The notes under the pieces are model-generated. The model saw only the letters and a list, made by a program, of their open reading frames with translations, had not been told where the DNA came from and made no database searches. A stretch of 64,000 nt of DNA from Francisella adeliensis (lineage in GTDB: Bacteria > Pseudomonadota > Gammaproteobacteria > Francisellales > Francisellaceae), in contig NZ_CP021781.1 in assembly GCF_003290445.1 (NCBI RefSeq), positions 1,054,001 through 1,118,000 of the forward strand. Reading direction: 5' to 3'. Below, piece by piece: positions 28,380 through 38,864 of the stretch. The position numbers were made by a program, and so were the translations under genes. Each line of letters begins with the position of its first letter. The first letter of the stretch is position 1.

Positions 28380-29126
28380 ATGCAACAATCATTAAGCTAT
28401 CTATTTATAGGTAATGGCAGGCTAGCCAGTCATATGGCACATTATTTTGGTCTTCAAAACTTGATTTTTGAAACTTGGTCTCGTAAAGATAATTCAATCG
28501 AAGACTTAAATAACAAAGTAAAAAAAGCCAATCGTATTTTACTTCTGATTAATGATAATGCTATTGAAGCATTTACTAATAAGTATTTAAGTGAAATTAT
28601 AAAGCACCCTAATAGCGACAAACTGGCCATACATTGTTCAGGCTCTTTAGCATCTAAGGGAATAATTGGGGTTCATCCGTTACAAAGCTTTACAAAAGAA
28701 GTCAAGTATTCTCTCAATGAGTATAGAAAAATATGTTTTTTCTATGACAACAATGAGTTACAACTATCATTTAATGATATATTTCCTGATTTATCTAACC
28801 CTAACTATCCTATAGATACTAATAAAAAAGCTTACTATCATGCTTTGTGTGTAGGTGCTAATAATTTTACCACCATACTATGGCAAGCATTTGCAGAGCG
28901 GATGATGAAAGAGTTTGATGTTCCTTTTGATAAAGTACATTACTATCTAAAAACAACTACAAATAATATCAAAAATGATGTGTTTTCAGCCTTAACTGGA
29001 CCATTTATAAGAAATGATACTAAGACAATTGAAACGAACTTAAATAGCCTTAATAATGATAACTTCAAGCTAATTTATAAAGCATTTTTAGATTTTTATA
29101 ATCTAGAAAACCAAACTAAAAAGTAA
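28380..29126 (+). CDS. panG: Ketopantoate reductase of the PanG type
   Basis: 248 aa. Begins with a Rossmann dinucleotide-binding motif ('YLFIGNGRLASHMAHYFGL', GxGxxA-like), then a segment with 'LAIHCSGSLASKGIIGVHPLQSF', and a helical C-terminal half ('YYHALCVGANNFTTILW', 'TTNNIKNDVFSALTGPFIRND'). This is the layout of the DUF2520/F420-oxidoreductase-like family that includes PanG, shown in F. tularensis to reduce ketopantoate to pantoate in place of PanE. It is 1 nt after panD and 13 nt before the panBC fusion, and no panE is in the window. Assigned by fold and context, not by alignment. Confidence 0.82.
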   Translation: MQQSLSYLFIGNGRLASHMAHYFGLQNLIFETWSRKDNSIEDLNNKVKKANRILLLINDNAIEAFTNKYLSEIIKHPNSDKLAIHCSGSLASKGIIGVHPLQSFTKEVKYSLNEYRKICFFYDNNELQLSFNDIFPDLSNPNYPIDTNKKAYYHALCVGANNFTTILWQAFAERMMKEFDVPFDKVHYYLKTTTNNIKNDVFSALTGPFIRNDTKTIETNLNSLNNDNFKLIYKAFLDFYNLENQTKK

Positions 29127-29139
29127 TTAGGATACGATT

Positions 29140-30726
29140 ATGAAAATACATGATTTTCAAAAATTCAAAGCAGAAAAAAGAAAAATAAATTTTGTGACAT
29201 GCTATGACTATAGTTTTGCTAAGATTTTTGAGACTACAGATGTAGACTGCCTATTAGTCGGTGATAGTCTAGCAATGACTATGCATGGTGAGCAAGATAC
29301 ACTTTATGCTAATGTTGAAATGATGACTCTGCATACTAAAGCTGTATCTAGAGGTGTTAATAAAAAGTTTGTAGTTGCTGATCTGCCTTTTATGTCATAC
29401 CGAGGATCTTTAGACTTATTAAATACTAGTGCTATGAAACTAATGCAAGCTGGAGCAAATGCTATAAAACTTGAAGGTGTCGAAGGCAATGAAGAATATA
29501 TAAATCACCTTGTGCATTCTGGTGTACCTGTAATGGGGCATATTGGGTTAACACCACAATTTGTAAACACACTGGGTGGCTATAGAGTTCAAGGCAAGAC
29601 AAAAGAAAGTGCCGATATATTACTTAATCAAGCTAAAAGATTAGAAAAAGCAGGGTGTTTTAGTATAGTGCTAGAGTGTGTACCAACAGATGTTGCTGAA
29701 AGAATTACTAAAGAGTTAACAATAGCTACTATTGGTATAGGTGCTGGTAATAAAACAGATGGCCAAGTTTTAGTTCTACAAGATTTGCTTGGTTTAAATA
29801 TGGATTTCCTACCTAAATTTGTAAAAAAATATATGCAAGGAGAAAGTCAGGTCAAAACTGCTATAAACAAGTTTTGTGAAGAAGTTAAATCTGGAGTTTT
29901 CCCATGTTCTAAACATAGTTTTGAAACTAAGATGCCTACTGATAAGAGTAAAAAAGCTATAAAAGTTTTTGAATCTATTAATGATATTCAAGATTATCTA
30001 AGAAACATTAATAGAGATTTTCATGTAGGATTCGTACCAACAATGGGCAATCTCCACGAAGGACATGGTTCACTTCTTAAAGAGAGTATAAGAGACAATG
30101 ATATTACTGTATTGAGTATATTTGTAAACCCTACACAGTTCAACAATAAAGATGATCTCAATAACTACCCTAAAACATTAGAAAATGATTTAAAGCTTGC
30201 TGAGCAGTTAGGAGTTGACTGTGTATTTTTACCTTCTTCTGAAAACATGTACCATGAAAATTTAGATTTTCGTATAACTTGTACATCAAATTTTGCAACA
30301 GAGTGTGAAGGTGGTAGAAAAGGGCATTTTGATGGAATGCTTACAGTAGTGATGAAATTACTAAATATTATAAAACCTAAGAATGCTTATTTTGGAGAAA
30401 AAGATTTCCAACAGTTAAAATTGATACAAGAAATGGTTTCAGCTTTCTTCCTAGATGTAAATATCATCCCATGTAAAACAGTTCGTTTAAGCTCCGGCTT
30501 AGCTATGAGTTCTCGTAACAATAGACTATCAAATGAAGGTGTTGAACTAGCAAGCAAAGTGTCTAATATCATTCACTCAGAAAAAAATGTAGATATTGCA
30601 GCCCAAAAGGTTAATGAACTTACACCTAATGTTGAGATTATATATATAAATGATATAGGTGATAGAAGACTGTATGCATTTATGATAGAAGAAATTCGTT
30701 TGATTGATAATTTTGCTCTAAATTAA
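29140..30726 (+). CDS. panBC: Fused ketopantoate hydroxymethyltransferase-pantothenate synthetase (PanB-PanC)
   Basis: 528 aa with two complete enzymes. Residues 1-262 are PanB: 'VTCYDYSFAKIFE', 'LLVGDSLAMTMHG' (39-50), 'ADLPFMSYRG', 'KLEGVEGNE' and 'GIGAGNKTDGQVLV' (199-212) carry the metal- and ketovalerate-binding sites. After a short linker (about 263-280) residues about 281-528 are PanC: 'GFVPTMGNLHEGH' (297-309, HIGH-like), 'SIFVNPTQFNN', 'GHFDGMLTVVMKLLNI', 'YFGEKDFQQL' and 'GLAMSSRN' (KMSKS equivalent). PanB makes ketopantoate and PanC joins pantoate with beta-alanine. No stop or frameshift interrupts the join. The stop abuts the convergent dinB stop. Confidence 0.92.
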   Translation: MKIHDFQKFKAEKRKINFVTCYDYSFAKIFETTDVDCLLVGDSLAMTMHGEQDTLYANVEMMTLHTKAVSRGVNKKFVVADLPFMSYRGSLDLLNTSAMKLMQAGANAIKLEGVEGNEEYINHLVHSGVPVMGHIGLTPQFVNTLGGYRVQGKTKESADILLNQAKRLEKAGCFSIVLECVPTDVAERITKELTIATIGIGAGNKTDGQVLVLQDLLGLNMDFLPKFVKKYMQGESQVKTAINKFCEEVKSGVFPCSKHSFETKMPTDKSKKAIKVFESINDIQDYLRNINRDFHVGFVPTMGNLHEGHGSLLKESIRDNDITVLSIFVNPTQFNNKDDLNNYPKTLENDLKLAEQLGVDCVFLPSSENMYHENLDFRITCTSNFATECEGGRKGHFDGMLTVVMKLLNIIKPKNAYFGEKDFQQLKLIQEMVSAFFLDVNIIPCKTVRLSSGLAMSSRNNRLSNEGVELASKVSNIIHSEKNVDIAAQKVNELTPNVEIIYINDIGDRRLYAFMIEEIRLIDNFALN

Positions 30727-31779
30727 TTATAAAAATAACTCCATTTGTTTATCATCAGTCTCACCGAGCCGTACACCAATACCCATAAGTCGAATAGGGT
30801 AATTTTGTTTTTCATATAATTGAGCAATCAAATTTTCAAAGAATTTGATGTTTTGGCTTTTTGATATGCGATTTATGCTTGTTTTATTAAACTTATTATC
30901 TGTAAATTTAACTATAACACCTACAATTTGCTTAGCGTATTCGGTGGTTAATCTTTTAGTAAGTTTCTCATATAGCTCAGGAAGTTTTTTTAAGCATTCA
31001 TCCAAGGTCTGTAAATCCTGCTGATATGTATTTTCAACGCTTACAGATTTACGAATACGAATAGGATTTACAGCTCGATTATCTATTCCTCTCGCATAGT
31101 TATATAGATTATTTCCAAACTTACCGAATTTCTCTATAAGTAAATTGAGACTTAATTTTTGTAATTGCGAACAAGTTTCAACGCCCATGTTTTTTAATTT
31201 TTCTTGTGAAACTTTACCTACTCCAAATAACTTCTTTACAGGTAAATCTTTTATAAATTCATCTAATTTATTCGGTGTAATAACACAAATTCCATTAGGT
31301 TTATTTATATCACTTGCTATCTTTGCAATTAGTTTATTATGAGCCACACCGGCTGAACCAGTTAGACCAGTTTTATCAAATATTTGTTTTTGAATCGCTT
31401 TAGCTATCAAGGTAGCACTATTTTGATATTGTTGTACATCAGTAACATCAAGATATGCTTCATCTAAAGATAAAGGCTCAACTTTATCTGTAAAAGAGTA
31501 GAAAATCTCTCTTATAAGCTTTGAGGCCGCTGTATATTTAGAGAAGTCAGAATTTAAAAGTATCAGGCTTGGACATTTTTGTAATGCAATAGAGGTCGGC
31601 ATCGCTGAATGAACACCATACTCTCTAGCAATATAATTACAAGTTGGTATAACACCTCTTTTAGGATTAGTACTACCAACAGCAAAAGGTTTATCTGCTA
31701 AGTTTGGGTTGGACTTTTCTTCTACTTGAGCGAAGAAGTAGTCCATATCTATGTGAATGATTTTTCTTGTATTACTCAC
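30727..31779 (-). CDS. dinB: DNA polymerase IV (Y-family, translesion)
   Basis: 350 aa (E. coli 351). '[12 protein letters not shown]' (Asp11 metal ligand), '[13 protein letters not shown]', catalytic '[10 protein letters not shown]' (Asp106, Glu107), '[20 protein letters not shown]', helix-hairpin-helix '[16 protein letters not shown]', and little-finger domain. The stop codon is immediately next to the panBC stop. The DJ-1/PfpI gene ends 15 nt before its start on the same strand. Confidence 0.96.
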   Translation of the reverse strand: MSNTRKIIHIDMDYFFAQVEEKSNPNLADKPFAVGSTNPKRGVIPTCNYIAREYGVHSAMPTSIALQKCPSLILLNSDFSKYTAASKLIREIFYSFTDKVEPLSLDEAYLDVTDVQQYQNSATLIAKAIQKQIFDKTGLTGSAGVAHNKLIAKIASDINKPNGICVITPNKLDEFIKDLPVKKLFGVGKVSQEKLKNMGVETCSQLQKLSLNLLIEKFGKFGNNLYNYARGIDNRAVNPIRIRKSVSVENTYQQDLQTLDECLKKLPELYEKLTKRLTTEYAKQIVGVIVKFTDNKFNKTSINRISKSQNIKFFENLIAQLYEKQNYPIRLMGIGVRLGETDDKQMELFL

Positions 31780-31794
31780 TTATCAAACTCTAAT

Positions 31795-32397
31795 CTAATT
31801 ATGAACTTCAAAAAATGGATCTATACTAGGATCTTCTAGCCAGCTATATTCTATCTCAATGCTTTTTTGTTTAGCGATATCATAACCCAAAGTATCAGCT
31901 ATAAAGCCTAAACTCATATCAATACCAGCACTAACTCCTGAACTTGTGTAAATATTATCATCTTTTACCCATCTTGCTTTATCCACCCAATTAACATTTG
32001 GAGCTATAGATTTAGTCCAAGACATTACTTTTTTATTTGAAGTAGCATTTTTATCATCAAGTAATCCTGTTTGAGAAAATAACGAAGATCCCGTGCAGAC
32101 AGTAAATATATATTTAGCTTTTGTTGCCAATTTAGAAAGTGCATCAATAAGCTTCTTATTATAAACTAGTTCTCGGCTTCCGATACCTCCAGGTATAAAA
32201 AGTATATAACCATTTGAAGTTACACCAGAAAGCTTTTGTGTATCTATTTTTACACCTTGGCTACTTGTAACCACTCCTCCGTCAAGAGAATAATAATCAG
32301 GTTTGAAAATATCTTTAAAACTTCCAAGTATTTCTATTGGCCCAAAGACATCTAAGGTTTCAAACTCATTATATAAAACAGTAACAATTTCTAACAT
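31795..32397 (-). CDS. DJ-1/PfpI (class I glutamine amidotransferase-like) protein, isonitrile hydratase-like subgroup
   Basis: 200 aa from the Met at 32397; the frame extends to 32439 but the extra 14 residues precede the usual family start ('MLEIVTVLYNEFETLDVFGPIEIL'). The nucleophile elbow is 'VCTGSSLFSQTGLL' (Cys101), and 'GGIGSRELV' carries the preceding active-site loop. 'SSGVSAGIDMSLGFI' is the third family motif. Members include isonitrile hydratases, glyoxalases and chaperones, so function is uncertain. Likely co-transcribed with dinB. Confidence 0.78.
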   Translation of the reverse strand: MLEIVTVLYNEFETLDVFGPIEILGSFKDIFKPDYYSLDGGVVTSSQGVKIDTQKLSGVTSNGYILFIPGGIGSRELVYNKKLIDALSKLATKAKYIFTVCTGSSLFSQTGLLDDKNATSNKKVMSWTKSIAPNVNWVDKARWVKDDNIYTSSGVSAGIDMSLGFIADTLGYDIAKQKSIEIEYSWLEDPSIDPFFEVHN

Positions 32398-32543
32398 ATT
32401 TTGTTCTTTTGAGCGTTGATTATATAGATGATAACTCAAAGAATATTATTTTTGATAAAAATACACTACAAATTCTAGCTACCATATTTACATATATTGT
32501 AAAAAAGCTATCATATAAAGATGATTTTCAATAATTATTTAAA

Positions 32544-33344
32544 ATGAAAAAGGTTGCAAGCGAAGGATTTTCATTGGTTGAGTTAATGGTTGTTATTGCA
32601 ATTATAGCTATACTTATGGCTGTCGCTGTACCTATGTATGCAAATTATACAGTAAGATCAAAGCTTTCATCGGAACTTGAAAAATTAGGTGCGGTAAAGG
32701 CAGCAGCTGAATATATATCTAACAATAACAATAGTATAGATTATACAGGTGGTAATCTAGGTGTTTTACCTAGTGGTGCTAGCATTGGAGAAAATGGTAC
32801 TATTGAGTTAGATACAAGTAGTATTGTAGCCAATTCCTCGATATCTTTAGTACCTTCAATTGGTATAGGTACTATTGATTGGAGCTGTAGTGGTACAGGC
32901 TTAACATCATCTCAACTTCCTAGCTCATGTCAGAATGATGGAGAAGCAAATAATAACTCTAACGGAGGAGAGGGTATAAGCAGTAACCAATTTGATGGCA
33001 ATAGCTGCGGATTCCCAGATGTAGAAGGAGCTAGTTGTTATGAACCTAATAATAATATAAATATGCGAGTATCAGGCGATCAAATAGAAATTAAAGTCTA
33101 TAATGGTGCTGCTGATGAGGATGGTTTCAGGGATGGAATCGATATGAGCATGAACTCGGAAGTACCTGGAGAGATAAATTATATTGGTAATGAAGGTCCT
33201 CAATCTATTACTTCTATTGCAGGTGTTGATGATTTAGATTTGCCTGAAGAACAAAAACAAAATGTTGTAGAAGCAATTAATAGTATAAAGCAAACTTCTT
33301 ATTGTGATGATGCCGCAAATAGCGATCTATGGGTATGTCAATAA
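32544..33344 (+). CDS. Type IV pilin-like protein (PilE/PilA family)
   Basis: 266 aa. The class III leader is MKKVASEG with cleavage after Gly8, followed by Phe9 (+1), Glu13 (+5), and a hydrophobic helix 'VELMVVIAIIAILMAVAVP'. The globular part has two cysteine pairs ('WSCSGTG...SSC' and 'SCGF...SCY') plus a terminal pair ('YCDDAANSDLWVC') suitable for disulfides. It is longer than most pilins (about 150 aa), with Asn/Ser/Gly-rich segments. No pilus assembly genes adjoin it except pilF at 42897. Major or minor pilin cannot be decided. Confidence 0.85.
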   Translation: MKKVASEGFSLVELMVVIAIIAILMAVAVPMYANYTVRSKLSSELEKLGAVKAAAEYISNNNNSIDYTGGNLGVLPSGASIGENGTIELDTSSIVANSSISLVPSIGIGTIDWSCSGTGLTSSQLPSSCQNDGEANNNSNGGEGISSNQFDGNSCGFPDVEGASCYEPNNNINMRVSGDQIEIKVYNGAADEDGFRDGIDMSMNSEVPGEINYIGNEGPQSITSIAGVDDLDLPEEQKQNVVEAINSIKQTSYCDDAANSDLWVCQ

Positions 33345-33368
33345 ATAACTAATTCTTTACATATAGTG

Positions 33369-33387
33369 TATAATTGTACTCTATAAT
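33369..33387 (+). promoter_or_regulatory. Candidate -10 elements of the ABC-F gene
   Basis: Two TATAAT hexamers, 33369-33374 and 33382-33387, lie 20-35 nt before the ATG at 33407. A TTTACA occurs at 33356-33361 but at poor spacing. The first hexamer overlaps an alternative TTG start, supporting the ATG at 33407 as the start. Confidence 0.4.
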
Positions 33388-33406
33388 TCTAGAAAACAAA
33401 TTCTTA

Positions 33407-35281
33407 ATGATATTCTTCAAAAATATTTCGTACCAAGTAGATGTAAAAGAACTATTCAATGACATCAACTTTTCTATATTTCAAAATCAAAAAATTGGTC
33501 TTGTTGGTAAAAATGGTACAGGTAAAACCACTCTTTTCAACCTAATCCAGCGCAATATAGTACCTGATAAAGGTGACCTTGAAATTGCTAAAAATACTCG
33601 TATAGTTACCGTTAAGCAAGATGTTGATAATTTTGATGTAAAGGTTATAGACTATGTTGCTAATGGTGTTGCATTTGTAAAAGATCTAAGACAAAAGATG
33701 TCTAATGCTTTAGCTACTGAAAACTTTGTTGATTATTCTCATTATCATGAAGAATACGAGTCACTTGGTGGTTATAGTATAGAAGCTCAAGCTGGTAAAC
33801 TATTATCAGGTTTAGGCTTTAATACTGCTCAACTTGATCAACAAGTTAAAGAGTTATCTGGTGGTTGGCAGATTAGGCTAAACCTAGCACAAGCGTTATT
33901 ACAAGAGTCAGATATTTTACTGCTTGATGAACCAACGAACCATTTAGATTTAGATGCGGTTTTATGGCTTGAGCAATATTTACAAGAGTATAAAGGCTCT
34001 CTACTACTTATTTCACATGATAGAATATTTTTGGATAATGTTGTTAAGCAGATTTTTCATATTGATGAAAGACAAGTCGTTAGCTATACGGGTGATTATT
34101 CATCTTTTGAAAAGCAATCGTATGAGCAGAAGATTCTCCAACAGAAAAGCTTTGATAAACAACAAAAGCATATTGATCATTTAGAAAGCTTTATTAATCG
34201 GTTTAAAGCAAAAGCATCAAAAGCTAAACAAGCTCAAAGTCGTATGAAAATGCTCGATAAAATCCAAAGAGTTGAGTCTGTTAAATCAGAGTCAGATTTT
34301 AGTTTTGAGTTTAAAGAAACTAAAGAACTTGGTGGTACTTTAGTAAGCTTACAAAATGCTGATTTAGGATATGGTGATAAAACTATATTACAAAAAATAG
34401 GCTTAGGCATCTATAATGATATGCGTATTGGCTTGCTAGGTCTAAATGGTGCTGGTAAGTCAACATTAATCAAGTCACTAATTGGTGAAATTGACATTTT
34501 ATCTGGAGAGATGGAAAAACATCCTAACCTTAAAGTTGGCTATTTCTCACAACATTCTTTAGATGTGCTAGATATGGATGCATCTCCTTTGTTACAAATG
34601 CAAAGGTTAGATCCTAAAGCAACTCAGCAAAAACTTAGAACCTTCTTAGGAAGCTTCAACTTTGTTGGTGACAAAGCTCTGGCAAAAACAGGTACATTTT
34701 CTGGTGGTGAGAAAGCACGCTTAGCTTTGGCTATGATTGTTTATCAAGAACCTAATTTCTTATTGCTCGATGAACCAACAAACCATTTAGATATAGGTGT
34801 TCGAGAAGCTCTTACTGTAGCACTACAAAGCTTTATGGGAGCTATTATACTCGTATCTCATGATAGGTTCTTACTAGAATCAACAGTAGATGAATATATG
34901 CTAGTAGGCGAAGGGGCTGTTAAACCTTTTGATGGTGATATGAAAGATTATTATAAATATATTCTTGAGGTCAAAAAAAATGAGAACAGTCCTAAAAAAG
35001 CTGTAGTAACTGAAAAAAAAGAAAAAACAAAACTCACTTCAAATCAAAGAAGACAACAAAAACCTATTCAAGACAAAATAAAAAAATTAGAGAGAACTAT
35101 CGATAAACTTCAAAAACAAAATTCAGAAATGGAAAAAATACTTGAAGATCAAGAGCTGTATAATGACAAAATTAAACTACAAGAAATTCTCGATAAACAC
35201 GCTCAGATAAAAACTCAACTAGAAGAAACAGAAGCAGAGTGGCTAGAAAACCTTGAAAAATTAGAGCAATTAAATAACTAA
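33407..35281 (+). CDS. ABC-F family ATPase (YheS/Uup-like translation factor)
   Basis: 624 aa from ATG 33407 (a TTG-initiated frame starts at 33374). Two ABC domains without membrane segments: Walker A 'GKNGTGKT' (34-41) and 'GLNGAGKST' in the second; signatures 'LSGGWQIRLNLAQAL' and 'FSGGEKARLALAM'; Walker B 'LLLDEPTNHLD' twice. An ABC-F linker ('FINRFKAKASKAKQAQSRMKML') separates them, and the lysine-rich C-terminus forms a coiled coil (residues about 530-620). ABC-F proteins bind the ribosomal E site and relieve stalls; the YheS subgroup is most similar by length and tail. Preceded by a promoter-like pair of TATAAT sequences. Confidence 0.9.
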   Translation: MIFFKNISYQVDVKELFNDINFSIFQNQKIGLVGKNGTGKTTLFNLIQRNIVPDKGDLEIAKNTRIVTVKQDVDNFDVKVIDYVANGVAFVKDLRQKMSNALATENFVDYSHYHEEYESLGGYSIEAQAGKLLSGLGFNTAQLDQQVKELSGGWQIRLNLAQALLQESDILLLDEPTNHLDLDAVLWLEQYLQEYKGSLLLISHDRIFLDNVVKQIFHIDERQVVSYTGDYSSFEKQSYEQKILQQKSFDKQQKHIDHLESFINRFKAKASKAKQAQSRMKMLDKIQRVESVKSESDFSFEFKETKELGGTLVSLQNADLGYGDKTILQKIGLGIYNDMRIGLLGLNGAGKSTLIKSLIGEIDILSGEMEKHPNLKVGYFSQHSLDVLDMDASPLLQMQRLDPKATQQKLRTFLGSFNFVGDKALAKTGTFSGGEKARLALAMIVYQEPNFLLLDEPTNHLDIGVREALTVALQSFMGAIILVSHDRFLLESTVDEYMLVGEGAVKPFDGDMKDYYKYILEVKKNENSPKKAVVTEKKEKTKLTSNQRRQQKPIQDKIKKLERTIDKLQKQNSEMEKILEDQELYNDKIKLQEILDKHAQIKTQLEETEAEWLENLEKLEQLNN

Positions 35282-35374
35282 CTTCATGCTAATTTATCTA
35301 AATAAGCTGTCTATATTTGTTATTTAACATATTTGCTATATCATTGAAGTTATAATACTTACAATCAAAATTAA

Positions 35375-37528
35375 ATGACTATAAATACATATTTTGCAAG
35401 CTGTGCAAAAGGTTTAGAAATACTCCTAAAAGAAGAATTAGCAAGACTAGACATTATAGCTTATGAAAAGCTAGCAGGCGTTGAGTTTGAAGGTACACTT
35501 GAGCAGGCTTATAAAGCTTGTATACATTCTCGTTTAGCTAGCCAAGTAATGCTAAAAATAGCGACCCAAAAAGTTGAAACACAAGAAGAGCTATATAACT
35601 TTATCTCGGATATTCATTGGGATACTTACTTTGATGTAGATAAAAACTTCAAAATAGCAGTATCAGGCAAACATTATGATTTTAACAACACTATGTTTGT
35701 TTCACAAAAAACTAAAGATGCTATAGTTGATCAATTTAGACATAAAACAAATGAACGTCCAAACATTGAGACCGAAAACCCTGATAACATTATTAAGCTT
35801 CATCTTAATAAGCATTTTGTAAATGTTTTTTTATGTTTAAATATTGATAGTTTACATAAACGCACTTATAGACAACATCAAGCAGAAGCTCCATTAAGAG
35901 AGTCTTTAGCTGCTGCTATATTACTAAAAGCAGGGTGGTTAGATGAACTACAAAAAGAGCAGCCTATACTTGTAGATCCGATGTGTGGCTCAGGAACTAT
36001 ACTTATAGAAGCCGCTTTAATGGCTAAAAATATAGCTCCGTTATTACTCAATAAATCATTTAAGATATTTGACTCAAAACTACATGATGAAGAGCTTTTT
36101 AGTAGCTTAATACTTGAGGCACAAAAAGCTGTAAAACCTACAAATGCTATTATTCAAGGTTATGATATTGATAATAATGTCCTAGATAAAGCCTCTAAGA
36201 ATATCTACCAAGCAGATGTTGATGATGTCGTAAATATTAAAAGACAAGATATCAGAGATATTGAAAATGTATTTGATAGTGTTGGTCTTATAGTTACAAA
36301 TCCTCCTTATGGTGAAAGACTTTATAGTAACCAAATTGATGAACTCTTAGATATTTTCAATGCTTTTGGGCATACTCTTGGTGAGGACTTCGGTGGCTGG
36401 AAAGTTGCAATTTTGACAAGCTTTAGTGATTGTATTAAAGAGATGGAACTTCGTACTACAAAACGAAATAAATTTTATAATGGTGCTATTGAAACGATTC
36501 TGTATCAGATAGATATAAATAAGCACGCAGTATTTAAACACGAATCTCAGCTTGAAAAAAATATCCGTATCGCAGAAAATGCTGCGACTAAATCTGATGA
36601 ACATATAGATTTTGGTAATAAACTTCAAAAAAATCTCAAAAACCTAAAACCATGGCTAAAGCAAACAGGTGTTGAATGTTATAGACTTTATGATGCAGAT
36701 ATTCCGACTTTTTCAGTAGCTGTAGATATTTATAACGAGAATGTATTTCTACAAGAATACCGTGCTGATGCAACTATAGATCAAAATATTGCTAAGCAAA
36801 GATTTTATCAAGCGATTTATCAAATCCATAAAACACTAGGTATTGCGTATGAAAATATCCATACAAGAGTACGCCAACGCCAAAAGGGTAAAGACCAATA
36901 TCAAAAAGAAGACAATCAAAATAATTTCTTCGTAATAAATGAGGTGAATGCACAGTTCTATGTGAATTTTGAAGATTATTTAGATACTGGCATATTTTTA
37001 GATCATCGTAAAATTAGACAAATTGTCGCAAAAGAGTCTAAAAACAAATCTCTACTAAATCTTTTTAGTTACACTTGTACTGCAAGTGTTCATGCTGCTT
37101 TAAAAGAAGCTAAAACCACTAGTGTAGATATGTCTAACACATACCTAGATTGGGGTAAGAGAAACTTTACTTTAAATAACATTGATACTTCTAAGCATGA
37201 ATTTATCCAGTCTGACTGTATAGGATGGTTAAAATCAAACACTCAAAAATTTGATGTGATTTTCCTAGATCCTCCAACTTTTTCAAATTCAAAAAGAATG
37301 GATGACACTCTTGATGTTCAAAGAGATCATGAAATGCTAGTTAATCTTGCTATGAACTCTCTAACAAAAGATGGCGTACTATATTTTTCAAACAATTATC
37401 GCCGCTTTAAAATGTCCCAAGAAGTTTTAGATAGATATAATTGTGAAAATATTGATGAAAAATGCTTATCTCGTGATTTCTTATCTAATAAAAATATCCA
37501 TAATTGCTGGAAGATTAAATACAAATAG
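35375..37528 (+). CDS. rlmL: Bifunctional 23S rRNA methyltransferase RlmKL
   Basis: 717 aa (E. coli 702). N-terminal THUMP RNA-binding domain ('[15 protein letters not shown]' region), RlmL methyltransferase with '[24 protein letters not shown]' (SAM site) and '[10 protein letters not shown]' (catalytic NPPY, m2G2445), and a C-terminal RlmK methyltransferase with '[20 protein letters not shown]' and '[13 protein letters not shown]' (m7G2069). Both halves are intact. Confidence 0.95.
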   Translation: MTINTYFASCAKGLEILLKEELARLDIIAYEKLAGVEFEGTLEQAYKACIHSRLASQVMLKIATQKVETQEELYNFISDIHWDTYFDVDKNFKIAVSGKHYDFNNTMFVSQKTKDAIVDQFRHKTNERPNIETENPDNIIKLHLNKHFVNVFLCLNIDSLHKRTYRQHQAEAPLRESLAAAILLKAGWLDELQKEQPILVDPMCGSGTILIEAALMAKNIAPLLLNKSFKIFDSKLHDEELFSSLILEAQKAVKPTNAIIQGYDIDNNVLDKASKNIYQADVDDVVNIKRQDIRDIENVFDSVGLIVTNPPYGERLYSNQIDELLDIFNAFGHTLGEDFGGWKVAILTSFSDCIKEMELRTTKRNKFYNGAIETILYQIDINKHAVFKHESQLEKNIRIAENAATKSDEHIDFGNKLQKNLKNLKPWLKQTGVECYRLYDADIPTFSVAVDIYNENVFLQEYRADATIDQNIAKQRFYQAIYQIHKTLGIAYENIHTRVRQRQKGKDQYQKEDNQNNFFVINEVNAQFYVNFEDYLDTGIFLDHRKIRQIVAKESKNKSLLNLFSYTCTASVHAALKEAKTTSVDMSNTYLDWGKRNFTLNNIDTSKHEFIQSDCIGWLKSNTQKFDVIFLDPPTFSNSKRMDDTLDVQRDHEMLVNLAMNSLTKDGVLYFSNNYRRFKMSQEVLDRYNCENIDEKCLSRDFLSNKNIHNCWKIKYK

Positions 37529-37617
37529 TTTGAAGTTACTCTTTTTAGCATCTACAATTACTGACAATATGTATTTACATATTAAAATTTTAAATCGTAA
37601 AAATAGGAGTTATAAAG

Positions 37618-37905
37618 ATGAATGATTTTCAAAAGAAAACATTAGATACATTTAAAAAAGGTGCTTGTAAGACTTGGAAATTTAGTATGCAAAATCTACT
37701 ATCTAAGATTATATCTTTAATAGTAATAGTTTTAGCAATACTATCTATCGCAGATGGTGGATACTCTCAAGTATTTATTTTAATAGTTGGTATAGCTTTA
37801 ATTATCTATATAGTTGGTGCATTTAATAAAGATATAGAAAAAGTTGTTGAAGATGAAATTGATGATATCATCTCTACAGATAAAAAAACTAAAAGCGACG
37901 ATTGA
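37618..37905 (+). CDS. Small membrane protein of unknown function
   Basis: 95 aa. A helical N-terminus (MNDFQKKTLDTFKKGACKTW), two hydrophobic segments (about 29-45 and 52-67), and an acidic tail ('KVVEDEIDDIISTDKKTKSDD'). AGGAG lies 8 nt before the ATG. Standing between rlmKL and the convergent hemF, it is likely a real small inner-membrane protein. Confidence 0.62.
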   Translation: MNDFQKKTLDTFKKGACKTWKFSMQNLLSKIISLIVIVLAILSIADGGYSQVFILIVGIALIIYIVGAFNKDIEKVVEDEIDDIISTDKKTKSDD

Positions 37906-37934
37906 AATAAGGATTAATTCTTACAAATATTTTC

Positions 37935-38864
37935 TTAACCTTTTAACCAATCTCTTGGTTTTATATACTCATAAACTTTAGCTTCTTCTGAATTTTCTTC
38001 TGGATGGTAATTATATTTCCAAGCAGCCATTGGAGGCATTGATGAAAGTATAGATTCTGTACGACCACCACTTTGCAAGCCAAAAATAGTACCTCTGTCT
38101 AATACAAGATTAAACTCTACATATCTACCTCTGCGGTAGAGCTGAAAGTCTTTTTGCTGCTGTGTAAAGGGCATATTTTTTCTTTTTTCTATAATAGGTA
38201 CATACGCATCTACAAATGAATTTGCACAATCAGTTACAAATGCAAAGCATTCTTCAAAAGTTTTATCATTTAAATCATCAAAGAATAATCCACCAACACC
38301 TCGGCACTCATCACGATGTGGTAAGTAAAAATAATCATCTGCCCATTTTTTAAATTTAGGATAATAACTACTATCATGTTTATCACAAACATCTTTAGCA
38401 ACTTTGTGCCAGTGTATAACATCTTCTTTATGAGGGTAATATGGCGTTAAATCATAGCCACCACCAAACCACCATATTGGATTATCAGTGTCAGCGCCTG
38501 CCATAAATAATCTAAAATTAGCATGAGAAGTTGGTACAAATGGATTACGCGGATGGATTACTAAAGATACTCCTGTTGCTACAAATTTTTTACCTGCTAA
38601 TTCTGGGCGTTTATTTGTAGCTGAAGGGGGTAGGGCAGTTCCATTTACTTTTGAGAAAGCTATCACACCTTTTTCAAAAATTTCACCACCTTCGATAATC
38701 ATTGAATTACCATAACCTTTAAGTTTTTGCTCTGGAGTATTTGGCTTCTCCCATTTGTCACTAATAAATCTAGCATCATTAGTTTCACAAGACTCTAGCT
38801 TTAAAGCAATAGAGGCTTGTAGTTGATTTAGAAATTTCTCAAATTTGTTAATATTTTGTTGCAT
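37935..38864 (-). CDS. hemF: Oxygen-dependent coproporphyrinogen III oxidase
   Basis: 309 aa. Converts coproporphyrinogen III to protoporphyrinogen IX, using O2. '[16 protein letters not shown]', '[23 protein letters not shown]', '[15 protein letters not shown]', '[17 protein letters not shown]' and '[13 protein letters not shown]' are all hallmarks of the HemF family. Convergent with the 95-aa membrane gene and divergent from the rpsF operon. Confidence 0.97.
   Translation of the reverse strand: MQQNINKFEKFLNQLQASIALKLESCETNDARFISDKWEKPNTPEQKLKGYGNSMIIEGGEIFEKGVIAFSKVNGTALPPSATNKRPELAGKKFVATGVSLVIHPRNPFVPTSHANFRLFMAGADTDNPIWWFGGGYDLTPYYPHKEDVIHWHKVAKDVCDKHDSSYYPKFKKWADDYFYLPHRDECRGVGGLFFDDLNDKTFEECFAFVTDCANSFVDAYVPIIEKRKNMPFTQQQKDFQLYRRGRYVEFNLVLDRGTIFGLQSGGRTESILSSMPPMAAWKYNYHPEENSEEAKVYEYIKPRDWLKG

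Noticed and set aside
37566-37583. AATATGTA-TT-TACATATT hairpin after rlmKL
   Set aside because: It is AT-only with no T-run after it and lies in the leader of the next gene, so it is not a convincing terminator.
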